This document shows, piece after piece, positions 24,463 through 35,723 of a stretch of DNA of 64,000 nucleotides (the first letter of the stretch is position 1; the number at the start of each line of letters is the position of its first letter). Made by a program: the position numbers and the translations under genes. A model generated the notes under the pieces. The model ran no database searches and had not been told where the DNA came from. It saw only the letters and a program-made list of their open reading frames with translations. The DNA comes from Linanthus parryae (lineage: Eukaryota > Streptophyta > Magnoliopsida > Ericales > Polemoniaceae), in contig JALGPY010000002.1 of the NCBI GenBank assembly GCA_023055425.1, positions 47,391,321 through 47,455,320 of the forward strand. Direction: 5' to 3'.

Positions 24463-26528
24463 TGATAACGCCCAAATAGGGGTTATCTTATAGCCTGAAA
24501 AGATGTGTATGTGTGCTGGAAAACCGCGTTTTAGCCAGAATTCACCCTCGGAAAGCCTCGGTTTTAGGAACGAGACGTTTATTTGCTCTCCGTGAATTTC
24601 TGCATGTTTCGTACTTTTATTGGATATGATCGCGGTTTTTTTTTCATGTTTTTACAGGAACATGTTCGGAAGTGCATTGGGATGCGTGCCGAGACAGAAC
24701 CAGGTTCGCCTCGGAAAACGTGCAGAAAATGCTCGGAGCAGGATTTGACCGAGACTGGTACAAGGGAGAGCGGAATGGAAAACGAAAAGACTGGAGGAAA
24801 AACGAGCAGTGAAAACCGACTGATGAAGCTGAAAACGCCAAAACCGAGAATCACCGGGATGAGCTCGGTTGACAATATCTTGAGCTTGACTTGGAATTTT
24901 GAAGTGAAACCAGGGGCAAAAGAACGGAGACGTCAAGGGCTTTCCGAAAACAGGTTATAATGCTGAAACGGAGTCCGGCCGAAAAATCGACTCCCGTCAC
25001 GTGTGGGTCCCATTCAGGCCACGCCCGAGTAAGGAGTCTCGGTTCCCGGTGTTCAGAGTCAGGAGCAACTATTTCATGTTCGTGACGATTTCTGGGACAG
25101 TTTTGTCCTAGGGGTATTTTGGTCATTTTGACACCGGGCCCGGGTTTCCGGAGTCAAGTTCAGATTTTGTCTCCCAAATTCAGTCAGCAGTTTATGGCCA
25201 GAGTCAGGATTGGGCAGAATTTTGAGCGGTTTTGACCCAGTGGTATTTCGGTAATTTTAACAAGTTTCGGGTCAAAACGCAAGACGGGGACACGAGAAAG
25301 CAGGAAGACACCAAGGAAGGAAAACCAGAGATTTCAGGCAGAAGTGTGGGACCCAGAAGACCCAACTGGGCCCAGCAGAGGACCAAGCCGGGCCAGGACA
25401 CAACCTCTGCCTGCGTATATACGCAGGCAGGGGGGTATGGGAGCATGATTTGTGGGCCCCTGGTTGCGTATATACGCATCCAGGTTGACTTTTTTCCTGA
25501 GTCGGTGGACTAATGGCAGTTTTCGTAAATTCTGGCGCAAGCGTTTCGGGATAAACAACACTATTTAAAGACTCGTCCAGACTCGTTTAGAACAGACACA
25601 TAACACAACACAAACGAAGGACGAGTCAGAGCATCCCCGGAGAGCACGGAAACGTGAATCCAGATTCAAGACACCCGTTTGCTCTTCTTCTCTCTCATTC
25701 AAAAACTGTGTTATTTACGTTATGAATTTCAGTAGCTAAACTTTTACCTAGGTTCTAGGTGAACCTAGGGTTTCGTTTTCAGAGATTAGTTCTACGTTTT
25801 GACTATGAATCCATGATCGTACTATCTTAAATCAGCAACTTTATCAGTTATTATGTCTTTGAATTTTACTGTTTATGCATGATCGGTGTAACTAACCAGA
25901 ATTGCTACAGACCCGAGCCGGTAGGTGAAAACGTCCGGTTAGGGTTAGGAAGAGAAGACGGAATTTAGCACCTTACCCGATGGGCCGACTAGCGAAGGGG
26001 AGTTAGGACTAGCCTGAAAAACGTGAGACCAACTGTTAGAGAATCTGACCCGGGCCATCAGGACAGGTTGGAAACCCTAGCAGCCTTAGAACGAAACTGC
26101 AGATTTAGGCAGCTTAACAGGAATCCGACAGTCTGCAGGATTGTGATAACGTGCAGGAAAAGAAAATATGTTGCACAATTGGTACGTGGCACGGATAACG
26201 AGACTGCTGTGTGTTTTCATGTCAAACAAAGAACGAAAATCTGAAGAACCCTAGGGGATCCCGGGACCTAGTATCTCAAACCCTAGTTTTACAACCTTTA
26301 GATTATTCAGAAAATTCTCACAAAAAGATTTACGTTTTCAGTTATTTACTTTCAGTACTTAGTTAGCAAACAAACTCTCAAAATATTCCTCCTTTTTACA
26401 CTCTGTTCGTTAAAACTGATTACTAGAAAAACCTGCAAAGTCCCTGAGGGATCGATAATCCGAGTCGAGAATACTCTCTATATTACTTGATTCGTATACT
26501 TGCGAATAGCACGCTAAAAAGCGCATCA
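24463..26528 (+). repeat. 5' LTR of the Athila element
   Basis: 2066 bp, TGATAACGCCC .. GCGCATCA. Starts with an imperfect palindrome GATAACGCCC/GGGGTTATC (24464-24487). Two perfect TGCGTATATACGCA palindromes lie at 25412-25425 (extended to 24 bp) and 25465-25478. A TATTTAAA box at about 25562 is the likely promoter, followed by a leader with telomere-like AAACCCTAG runs. Confidence 0.95.
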
Positions 26529-26530
26529 AG

Positions 26531-26551
26531 TTTTTGGCGCCGTTGCCGGGG
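26531..26551 (+). promoter_or_regulatory. Athila primer-binding site
   Basis: TGGCGCCGTTGCCGGGGA lies two to six bases behind the LTR end at 26528. This is the well-known Athila site. Confidence 0.9.
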
Positions 26552-26673
26552 ACTTTTTAGGGTTTATTTAGTAATCCGAATTAATTTTCGGAGTTTTTTA
26601 TTTTTATTCTATTTTATTTTTTATTTTTCTTTTTCTGTTATCTCACTGCTCTTAAGATCTCTACTTTTTCAGG

Positions 26674-28508
26674 ATGGGCGACAATACCGAGAGAACGCCA
26701 GAACTGCCCGAGACACGTACTCCAGCCGAGATGGCTCGGTACATCGAGGATCTGATCGCAGCAGGGTTCGCTGCCCGGAACAACCAGAGGACGTACAACA
26801 GGTCTGGAAAGGCGTTGGTGGAAAATTTTGAGGTCCCGACAGGGGGCATGAACGAGATATTGTGGTGCCCGAGATCACCGCAGAACACTTTGACATAAAA
26901 CCATCCACCATCCAGACCTTGCAGACCCTCTGCCCATCTTATGGCAAAGCTGACGAAGATCCAAACGACTTCATCGGGAAGTTCGAGGACTACTGCCTGT
27001 ACGGAGTGGCCAACGACTGGCTCGAATCCCGACCACCCAGATCCATCACTACATGGGAAGGATGCGTCACAGATTTTCTGGCCAAATTTTACCCCGCTTC
27101 CCGGGTCATTCAGCTACAAAGCGAGATTTTGTCATTCAAGCAGAAGACGGCGGAGACGGTGGTAGACGCATGGGACAGATTGATGAGATTAGTGAAGAGG
27201 TGCCCAAACCACGGTTTTGGAGACCCGAAGATCCTTCAGGTATTCTACCATGCCTTAGACAGGGAAAGTGCTGACAGGATTGATAGAGAAGCCGGGGGAA
27301 ACTTCATGTACCATGTGGACAAGGACGGTGCCTATGAGCTGATGAAGCAGTAAGCCAAGCAGGACACTCGACTGTTTGACGATCGCAGGATCACGGTCCG
27401 GGCCGAGCCAGCAGAAGATGACCGGATAGATAATCTGGCCAAGATCGTGCAAGACTTGGTTAAGAAAGTCTACTCGAAAAAGAAAACTGTTGCGGCAGTA
27501 GACGGACCAGATTTGGACGCAGCCATCAAGGGGCTCGGAAACGAAGATGCCAATTACGTACAGCAGCAGTGGGACCCGAGCCGGTACAGACCGGGCACGA
27601 GAGACCATCCCGGGTTCCGGTAAGGAAACCCGAATTCTGCAATTTATGCATCGGGATTCTAGGACAGGCCACCGGCTCAGAAGGCGGCACCGACACAGCA
27701 GGATCAGCCGGGCCCATCTGCACAGCAGTAAGACAGTCAGATGAAGAAAATCGAGTCCATGTTTCAGACCATGGAGTCCCGATTTGCACATATGGACGCC
27801 CTGACAGCCGACGTGCAGACGACCAAAACGTCACTGCGCGCTTTGGAGGTACAAGTAGGGCAGTTAGCACAACAGCTAAATGAAAGAGCACCAGGGAACT
27901 TACCCTCAACCACAATAAATAATCCACGTGCTCAGGTCAATGCCATCACCACTCGGAGTGGATTAGCACTACAGGATCCGCCGTATCCTAGCCATGCACG
28001 TGCAGAAAAATCGAAGGAAATCGAGCGCAAAGTATTTGGCCAGGATAACAGCTCAGCCGACCGCCCCCAGCCGAAGGGCTCGGTTGAGCAGGATGTAGTG
28101 CAGAACGATAAGGAAGCAGAAACGATACCTGTCTCCAAGGAGGTACCGTACCCTTTGAAGAAACGGAAGAGGGATGAAAGCAAGGACTACGCCAGATTTC
28201 TCGAGATTTTCAAACAGCTGAAGATCAACATACCCTTTGCGGAGGCGTTGGCAAAGATGCCCACTTATGCCAAGTTCCTAAAAGATATTTTGTATGGACG
28301 GAAACGTATGAGCGATTTCGAGACAATAAATTTGACGGCAGAAGTGAGCAATTGTGTGAAGAATGGGCTAGCGAGGAAGAGGAAGGACCCTGGTAGTTTT
28401 GTCATCCCGGTGACCCTAGGAAATGCTTACACAGGAAAGGCTCTGTGTGACCTAGGGGCCAGTATCAATCTGATGCCGTTATCAATTTTCAAAACTTTGA
28501 AAATCGGT
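26674..28508 (+). pseudogene. Athila gag and start of protease
   Basis: ATG 26674 opens a frame (MGDNTERTPELPETRT) that shifts near 26860. The gag core continues at 26862-27353 with FIGKFEDYC, WEGCVTDFLAKFYPAS and KRCPNHGF, and stops at TAA 27351. After further breaks near 27620, the frame 27741-28508 has a coiled coil (SLRALEVQVGQLAQQLNE), ITTRSGLAL, KRKRDESKDYARFLEIFKQL and the protease motif LCDLGASINLMPLSIFK. The solo LTR at 28509 cuts the protease two codons later. Breaks make it non-coding. Confidence 0.9.
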
Positions 28509-30118
28509 TGACGCGGATTTAGTAACGCGTATGCGCAAGTGCACGGTCAAGTAATATAGGGGTGGTATTTCAACCCCGAGTTATCGATCCCACGAGGACA
28601 GGCTTGAGATTATTTAATTAGTTATTTAATTTAGCGTACGGTGCAGGAGGAAAGATTTGATTGATTTCTAAAATTGAAATAACAACTAAGCTAATATTTT
28701 TGGATTTTTATATTTAATAAATAAGTTTGCAGAAACTAGGCAATCTCTAGATCACCTAGGTTTGTAGACGGTTTCCGGATTATCTGAGCAACACGTTAAC
28801 TATATTCTAACTAAGCCGGGTAACAGCACTGACTATCTCCTATCGGTCTCAAGTCATTCTACTTCACGGTAGCCTACAATCTCCTATCGGTCTCTTGCGT
28901 CTATCGGTCCGTTCTAGTAGGCTAACGACATGCACGAAAACGGGTCCTGTCGGTCCACCGTAGCACGAAACAGTCGAATCTCACCTACCGAATCTACCCA
29001 CACTAGCCAATCCTAACACGTCTCTTCTCAGTCTCAGTGATACGGGATTGATGCTCATATCTCATCCTAGCTATTTAAAGTCACTGTCGTGCACTTCACT
29101 AGCCAACTAACGGTTCCGGTTAATTACTCAATCCCCATTAAGAATTAAGCATAGATTATGAACAATTGAATTAAAATATTGGTAACTTTAAGCATGAATC
29201 AACTATTGAACAAACCCTAGTTCTTGAACCCTAGTTTATCTCCCAATCGTGTCACTCAATTAGGATTTCTAACATAAACAAGAAACTAGAATTGATTCAA
29301 AAGAAGAACTCAAGAAATCATGAAGCAAAGATCAAATCCGGAAAAATATCATCGTTTACATAAACCCTAGGCTCTCAAAGAGATGCCTAGCAAAACGTCT
29401 AGCTAATACTAGTAAACCAAACAAGAATTACAAGTTTCTCCATAGAATATTGAGAGAGAAGAAGAAGAAGAAGAAGAAATCAAACTTAGAGCTTCAATGG
29501 AGGAGGAGTCCTCCTCTTGTGCGTGCCTCCTTCTCTTCTCCTTGCGTTGATGGTCTCCTTTTCACGTGTTTCCTCCTCTTTTAATATTAGGGTCTATTTT
29601 TATCTTAACTTAGGGTGTATTAATTAATAATCAAAAAATATTAATTAATAACCCTAAATCCTGGCTTTTCCCGTGCGTTGCTGGGTCTGCTAGCAGATCG
29701 TGCGATCTGCTTTTGCTGATCGTGCGATCTGCTACTTGATCCTAGGATCAACTTTTGATCCTACACTTCAAACTTTCTACAATGACACTTTGACCCCCTT
29801 TTTCCATCTTTGTCCTCTTTTCTTCCAATTTCTTTCTCTCCCAAGCTTCCGCATATGTTCCGAAGTTCGTTTTCCTCCTCCTCTTGATCCATGAGCTCCG
29901 TTTCTTGTCCAACACAACACGAAAACACCCCGTGCGATCAAAAGTGACAAAATAAATGTAAATAATGTGAAAAACGCCCGGATTAACAATTTATCACTCA
30001 AAGCTAAACTTATCCAATTTCCTCAAGTTCATAGTGTATTTATAATATATTCAACCCGGAAACTACACAAAACGGTACACAAACGTAGAAGAAATATAAC
30101 TCTAATATAGAGTTATCA
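28509..30118 (-). mobile_element. Athila-type solo LTR inserted in the protease of the Athila element
   Basis: 1610 bp with TG/CA ends and perfect duplication TCGGT (28504-28508, 30119-30123); removing it and one duplication rejoins the host reading frame at the same codon. On the minus strand it starts TGATAACTCTATATTAGAG, a hairpin layout shared with the host element's LTR start, and ends ..CGCGTTACTAAATCCGCGTCA. No internal retroelement sequence remains, so it is a solo LTR left by LTR-LTR recombination. A CTT/CTC-rich stretch (29460-29580) and AAACCCTAG boxes occur inside. Confidence 0.88.
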
Positions 30119-30915
30119 TCGGTGAACTCAGGCCCACCAGAATCAAGCTGCAGATGGCGGACAGATCCGTGAAGTAGGCTTACGGAGTTATTGAAGATAT
30201 TCTGGTGAAAGTCGGAGAATTGATTTTTCCGGCTGATTTCGTAATTCTGGACATGGAGGCAGGAGACGTACCACTCATTCTGGGTAGACCGTTTCTGGCC
30301 ACTGGAGAAGCCATGATAAACTGCAAGAGCGGAGAACTGACTATGCAGATTAACGAAGACAAGGTGAAGTTCAACGTTTTCAAAAATCTGCAACTACCGA
30401 ATTATTACGAGCATGAAGATATCTTCGTAGTGGAGGTAGTCGAAGAAGGCTGGGAAAACGAGGAGATGGACGAGCTATGGGCAGAGATTGACAGAGTGGA
30501 CAGAGAGAACGAGGAGAGATTCCGGGAGGAGCAGGCCTTGCAAGCTGAAAACCGGACCAGTGTAAAGCTGGACGAAAAAGGTGGACATAAATTGGCCCTG
30601 GTCCCGTCACACAAAAAGCCACCGACCCTGGATTTGAAACCGTTCCCGAGCCATCAAAGTTCAGCACAGCCAAAGCAGTTTCAAGAAGGGCAGAAAGCAC
30701 TTCTCGGCGAGTCTCGGAAGCAGCTTTTTCCGGGAAAATTGAGGTCTCGGTGGTCAGGACTGTTTATCATCAAAGAGGTACTTTCATGGGGCGCGGTCGA
30801 ATTGGAGAATCCGCATGACAGTACAACTTGCAGGGTGAGCGGAAACCGGGTCAAGCCATATCTGGGCCCGGAAACAGACGTCAAGGTAGACCCTGGCGGT
30901 TTTGACGTCCCTTGA
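30119..30915 (+). pseudogene. Athila protease end fused in frame to the pol C-terminus (RT/RNase H/integrase deleted)
   Basis: After the solo LTR the protease resumes (KLQMADRSVK, stop TAG near 30176, then VGELIFPADFVILDMEAG and LILGRPFLATGEAMI). From 30205 the frame is open for 236 codons: an acidic linker, then KPPTLDLKPFPSH, which in Athila directly precedes RT, passes at about 30650-30690 into FQEGQKALL and KLFPGKLRSRWSG-type sequence (here QLFPGKLRSRWSGLFIIKEV), which normally follows integrase. So the catalytic core is gone but the frame is kept. No YxDD or DDE motif occurs anywhere in the element. Confidence 0.85.
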
Positions 30916-31179
30916 GCAAACATGAGGTAATTGGGTCGGGCCGTCGACCGTAAATTACAAGCGCTGGTTGGGAGGCAACCCGACGTAGTAAATTTAAATT
31001 ATTTCATTTTTATTTTCTGTTTTGAATTTTGAGAGAGGCGAGATGAGCGGGTTTTGACTTGAAATTAAGTATGTGCATATGCAGCGAAACAGAAAACAGG
31101 CGAGGCCGAGAAAACAGGCAGAAACGGGAAAACAGAGGAAGAAAGAGAGAAATAAAAAAAATGCAAAATAGCTGCTGAC

Positions 31180-31536
31180 TGCGTATATACGTAGCAGCTG
31201 CGTATATACGCAGCCAGCAGTGAAATTTCAGAATTTTGAAATAATTTTTTTTTACCTGCTGCCTGCGTATATACGCAGATCCTGCGTATATACGCAGTCA
31301 GCAGCGAAAATCGTGAATTTCAAAAAAAAAAAATCGTTGTCAAAATGTTCCCTGTTTGCGTATATACGCAGGTGTTGCGTATATACGCAGGCAGAAAAAA
31401 AAAACCTGCGGCCTGCTTATATACGCAGACCTGCGTATATACCCAGCCAGCAGTGAAAATATGGAATTTATAAAAAAAAACTTTTTCAAAATGCTCCCTG
31501 TTTGCGTATATACGCAGGAGACTGCGTATATGCGCA
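31180..31536. repeat. Cluster of TGCGTATATACGCA palindromes
   Basis: Seven perfect 14-bp palindromes at 31199, 31264, 31283, 31357, 31376, 31503 (each +13) and their imperfect relatives at 31180, about 31414, 31432 and 31523 are arranged as close pairs, separated by A-rich spacers with GCAGTGAAAAT..GAATTT. Six positions are perfect by my count; others differ by one or two bases. The same palindrome occurs twice in each LTR (25412, 25465; 34615, 34666) and nowhere else I saw in the window. Confidence 0.9.
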
Positions 31537-31539
31537 GGC

Positions 31540-33648
31540 AGAAAAAAAAAATTCATACAGCAACACGTTTTTGCCCCATTTTTCTCTCTCTACCACCATA
31601 TACAGATCCGTGGAGTTTGAAGCGAATTCAGAAAATTTCGTAGAAGGAAAAGCAGATTTTCAAAATCTTGAAGAATCGACCTCATGTGTTCTGGCACACT
31701 CGACCGTCACAGGGACTCGTCCGAGTTGGGGATTTTCAGGAACAATTTTTCTGCAGAATAGAGCAATCGACCCCGGTGTACGAAAGTATACTCGACCATA
31801 TGGGAGCACATTGTCAAACACAATGGTGCTCGGGGATTGCACATTTGCAGAGCGCACAGAGAGCCCGGAAGGTTGACAACTTCCGTCGGCGACCGGTCAG
31901 CGGTCCTGCTACACCGGAATCTGCAAAAAATTTCGCACCTTTAAGAACTGACTCCGGGTGCACAAGTTCTATTTCTGTCTCTTGCATTATTTTTTCTGCA
32001 TATGCTACCATTTGTTCCATTCGATGAGGCAAGCCGGCTCATCCAATCCAGATTATATGCCTGATGATTAGTACCATGAGGGCATGGCACCATCCAGTGT
32101 GGGGGTGGTGGCGTTGTAACAGATTACTTTTTATAAAAAAAATAATAATAATAAAAATTTAAAAATCAAAATTTTGAGACTGGGCGAAGGATTTAGCTTA
32201 AAACTGGAGAGAGCTTAATGATGGAAAATTTCCCGAAAGTGGACGAACTTAGGTGAGGAAGAGCTGCGAGAATCTGTCTAGGGGAGTTAATAGAGCCAAT
32301 GCACTTCAGAAAACGCAAGTAGCTGTCTCCCGCGCAATTTATCCGACTAGTTGCCAGACCACCGTCATCAGGTAGTCATCAACCCGCCATCACGGTCACC
32401 ACATAATTTGGTGGAGTGATAGGCCATAGGGGACCTCACGTCCTGTCTCGCGCCTTAGGTCCACTAGTAAGCCCCGTTGATCCATTAACCCTTTTCTTGG
32501 TAACCGTTTGACCTAGGAAGCCGTGTTTTGATACTCGCATCATTGTTAGTGTTTTGACCTTTCCTACGCGTCATGGAACGAGGGAGTTGAGTTGAGGGGG
32601 ATTTTATGGGGTAGAGCAGAATTGTCATATTTGATAGTGGATGAGTTTTATTTTTATATTTGAGGGTGTGTAAGGGTGAGATAGTGACGGCAGCACACTT
32701 CGGTGTGACGGTGCCTCATGACATTACACCGTGAGCACAGGAGGAGAGCCGTAGTGCGTAAATTTTTCGCACGACATGGGGAACTTGGGTTGACTGGGTT
32801 GATTGGAGGACGCGCTGTGCAAATTAGACATCCTTGGAGTGAGGAGGATCGGTTGGAAAAGCGCGATTATTTTACAGATTGACTACATGGTTCGAAATTA
32901 TTGTGGGGGTGGTCGTTTCAGATTTTATTTCAGTATTTTTCACCCACCCCACGTTTTTGGTTTGTCATAGAATTGGCTTGGTTTATATTATTGTTGTTTA
33001 TTGTGTTGCCCCACAAAAAAAAAGGGAAAGAAAAGAATATCAAAGGCAGAAAATTTCGGGTGCTTAATTTTTATTTCAAAACGCCAGGCCGACAATTTTT
33101 ATCACAGTTTCACATTCGTTCACAGTTGTGGCCGCGAGAACGGCAGTTACACCGGGACTGGAGAAATTGAGTGTCTAGAATCTTAGGTGATTTGGGTCAT
33201 TTTCTGTCATCTTGGTGAGGGAAGTTGATATTGGGGTATGTGTGAGTGTGCTGTGAGGTTTAGGACATCGCTTCTAAATGACTTATCCTCCCGTCCCAAA
33301 GCCGGAAGATTTACACTACACCCGTAGTAAAAGCACGGAAGGTGTGCGTTAGGGATACGTTCGGTTTGCGTGCAAAAGCGGAAGTAAGTGATGTTTGTGC
33401 TTGTTCCTAACCTAGGCTGGCCGCGAGTTCTTCCGATCACCGCACTTTCTGAAATCGAGGGGAATATGAGAACTTGATGATGTTCAGTTTGAGTTGAAGA
33501 GATTGCCTAGTCTCACCAAAAATATACACTGTTTTTTATCATAATGATATTGTTTTTAAATAAGTGCAGTTACACCGCCCTGGATTGATTCGGGACAGTA
33601 TGCATTGGTAGTATATTGCTGGAGTTTGCTCGGGACGAGCAAATTTTA
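31540..33648 (+). other. Athila 3' internal region, non-coding
   Basis: About 2.1 kb where Athila elements often have an env-like ORF. No such ORF survives; frames are short and none has signal-peptide or membrane features I trust. Poly(A)-rich patches at 32140 and 33014. Confidence 0.6.
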
Positions 33649-33661
33649 GTGTGGGGGTATT
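33649..33661 (+). promoter_or_regulatory. Athila polypurine tract
   Basis: GTGTGGGGGTATT immediately precedes the TG of the 3' LTR. Confidence 0.85.
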
Positions 33662-35718
33662 TGATAACGCCCAAATAGGGGTTATCTTATAGACTGAAAA
33701 GATGTATATGTGTGCTGGAAAACCGCGTTTTAGCCAGAATTCACCCTCGGAAAGCCTCGGTTTTAGGAACGAGACTTTTATTTGCTCTTCGTGAATTTCT
33801 GCATGTTTCGTACTTTTATTGGATATGATCGCGGGTTTTTTTTCATGTTTTTACAGGAACATGTTCGGAAGTGCATTGGGATGCGTGCCGAGACGGAATC
33901 GGGTTCGCCTCGGAAAACGTGCAGAAAATGTTCGGAGCAGGATTTGACCGAGACTGGTACAAGGGAGAGCGGAATGGAAAACGGAAAGACTAGAGGAAAA
34001 ACGAGCAGTGAAAACCGACTGAGGAAGCTGAAAACGCCAAAACCGAGAATCACCGGGATGCGCTCGGTTGACAATATCTTGAGCTTGACTTGGAATTTTG
34101 AAGTGAAACCAGGGGCAAAAGAACGGAGACGTCAAGGGCTTTCCGAAAACAGGTTATAATGCTGAAACGGAGTCCGGCCGAAAAACCGACTCCCGTCACG
34201 TGTGGGTCCCATTCAGGCCACGCCCGAGTAAGGAGTCTCGGTTCCCGGTGTTCAGAATCAGGAGCAACTATTTCATGTTCGTGACGATTTCTGGGACAGT
34301 TTTGGCCTAGGGGTATTTTGGTCATTTTGACACCGGGCCCGGGTTTCCGGAATCAAGTTCAGATTCTGTCTCCCAAATTCAGTTAGCAGTTTTCCTATGG
34401 CCAGAGTCAGGATTGGGCAGAATTTGGAGCGGTTTTAACCCAGGGGTATTTTGGTAATTTTGACAAGTTTCGGGTCAAAACGCAAGACGGGGACACGGGA
34501 AAGCAGGAAGACACCAAGGAAGGCAAACCAGAGATTTCAGGCATAAGTGTGGGACCCTGAAGACCCAACCGGGCCCGGCAGAGGACCAAGCCGGGCCAGG
34601 ACACAGCCCCTGCCTGCGTATATACGCAGGCATGGGGTATGGGAGCATGATTTGTGGGCCCGCCTTGCGTATATACGCAGCCAAGTTGACTTTTTTCCCG
34701 AGTCGGTGGACCGATGGCAGTTTTCGTAAATTCTGGTGCAAGCGTTTCGGGAAAAACAGCACTATTTAAAGACTCGTCTAGAATAGACACACAACACAGC
34801 ACAACCGAAGGACGAGTCAGAGCATCTCCGGAGAGCACGGAAACGTGAATCCAGATTCAAGACACCCGTTTGCTCTTCTTCTCTGTCATTCAAAAACTGT
34901 GTTATTTACGTTATGAATTTCAGTAGCTAAACTTTTACCTAGGTTCTCGGTGAACCTAGGGTTTCGTTTTCAGAGATTAGTTCTACGTTTTGACTATGAA
35001 TTCATGATCGTACTATCTTAAATCAGCAACTTTATAAGTTATTCTGTCTTTGAATTTTACTGTTTATGCATGATCGGAGTAGCTAACCAGAATTGCTACA
35101 GACCCGAGCCGGTAGGTAAAAACGTTCGGTTAGGGTTAGGAAGAGAAGACATAATTTAGCACCTTACCCCGATGGGCCGACTAGCGAAGGGGAGTTAGGA
35201 CTAGCCTGAAAAACGTGAGACCAACTGTTAGAGAATCAGACCCGGGCCATCAGGACAGGTTAGAAACCCTAGCAGCCTTAGAACGAAACTGCAGATTTAG
35301 GCAGCTTAACACGAATCCGACAGTCTGCAGGATTGTGATAACGCGCAGGAAAAGAAAAGATACTGCACAATTGGTACGTGGCACGGATAACGAGACTACT
35401 GTGTGTTTTCATGTCAAACAAAGAACGAAAATCTGAAGAACCCTAGGTGATCCCGGGACCTAGTATCTCAAACCCTAGTTTTAAAACCTTAAGATTATTC
35501 AGAAAATTCTCACAAAAGATTTACGTTTCAGTTATTTACTTTCAGTACTTAGTTAGCAAACAAATTTTCAAAATATTCCTCCTTTTTACACTCTGTTCGT
35601 TAAAACTGATTACTAGAAAAACCTGCAAAGTCCCTGTGGGATCGATAATCCGAGTCGAAAATACTCTCTGTATTACTTGATTCGTATACTTGCGAATAGC
35701 ACGCTAAAAAGCGCATCA
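33662..35718 (+). repeat. 3' LTR of the Athila element
   Basis: 2057 bp, co-linear with the 5' LTR with only scattered substitutions and short indels, so the insertion is fairly young. Carries the same two TGCGTATATACGCA palindromes (34615-34628, 34666-34679) and the starting palindrome (33663-33686). Confidence 0.95.
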
Positions 35719-35723
35719 AGCAC

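Larger units (their letters stand above)
24463..35718 (+). mobile_element. Athila-type Ty3/gypsy retrotransposon nested in the Tat element
   Basis: LTRs of about 2.06 kb, TG..CA ends, perfect duplication AGCAC at 24458-24462 and 35719-35723. The primer-binding site TGGCGCCGTTGCCGGGGA follows the 5' LTR and a GTGTGGGGGTATT purine tract precedes the 3' LTR, both typical of Athila. Gag and protease are present. RT, RNase H and integrase are missing through an in-frame deletion, and a solo LTR sits in the protease. It must have moved with enzymes from another copy, or lost them after insertion. Confidence 0.95.

Noticed and set aside
24583..24960. 125-codon ORF also found at 33782-34159
   Set aside because: Lies inside both Athila LTRs; no domain, and LTR duplication alone explains its recurrence.
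28509..30118. Independent gene or TRIM element in the Athila protease
   Set aside because: TG/CA ends, TCGGT duplication and Athila-like termini fit a single solo LTR; no internal primer site or second LTR.
31180..31536. CRISPR-like array
   Set aside because: Repeats are short palindromes with irregular, A-rich spacers inside a plant retrotransposon.
31220..31876. ORFs with repeated CVYTQA / AYIRR peptides (also 25204-25561, 34407-34838)
   Set aside because: They translate the TGCGTATATACGCA palindrome and differ by frame; no coding bias.
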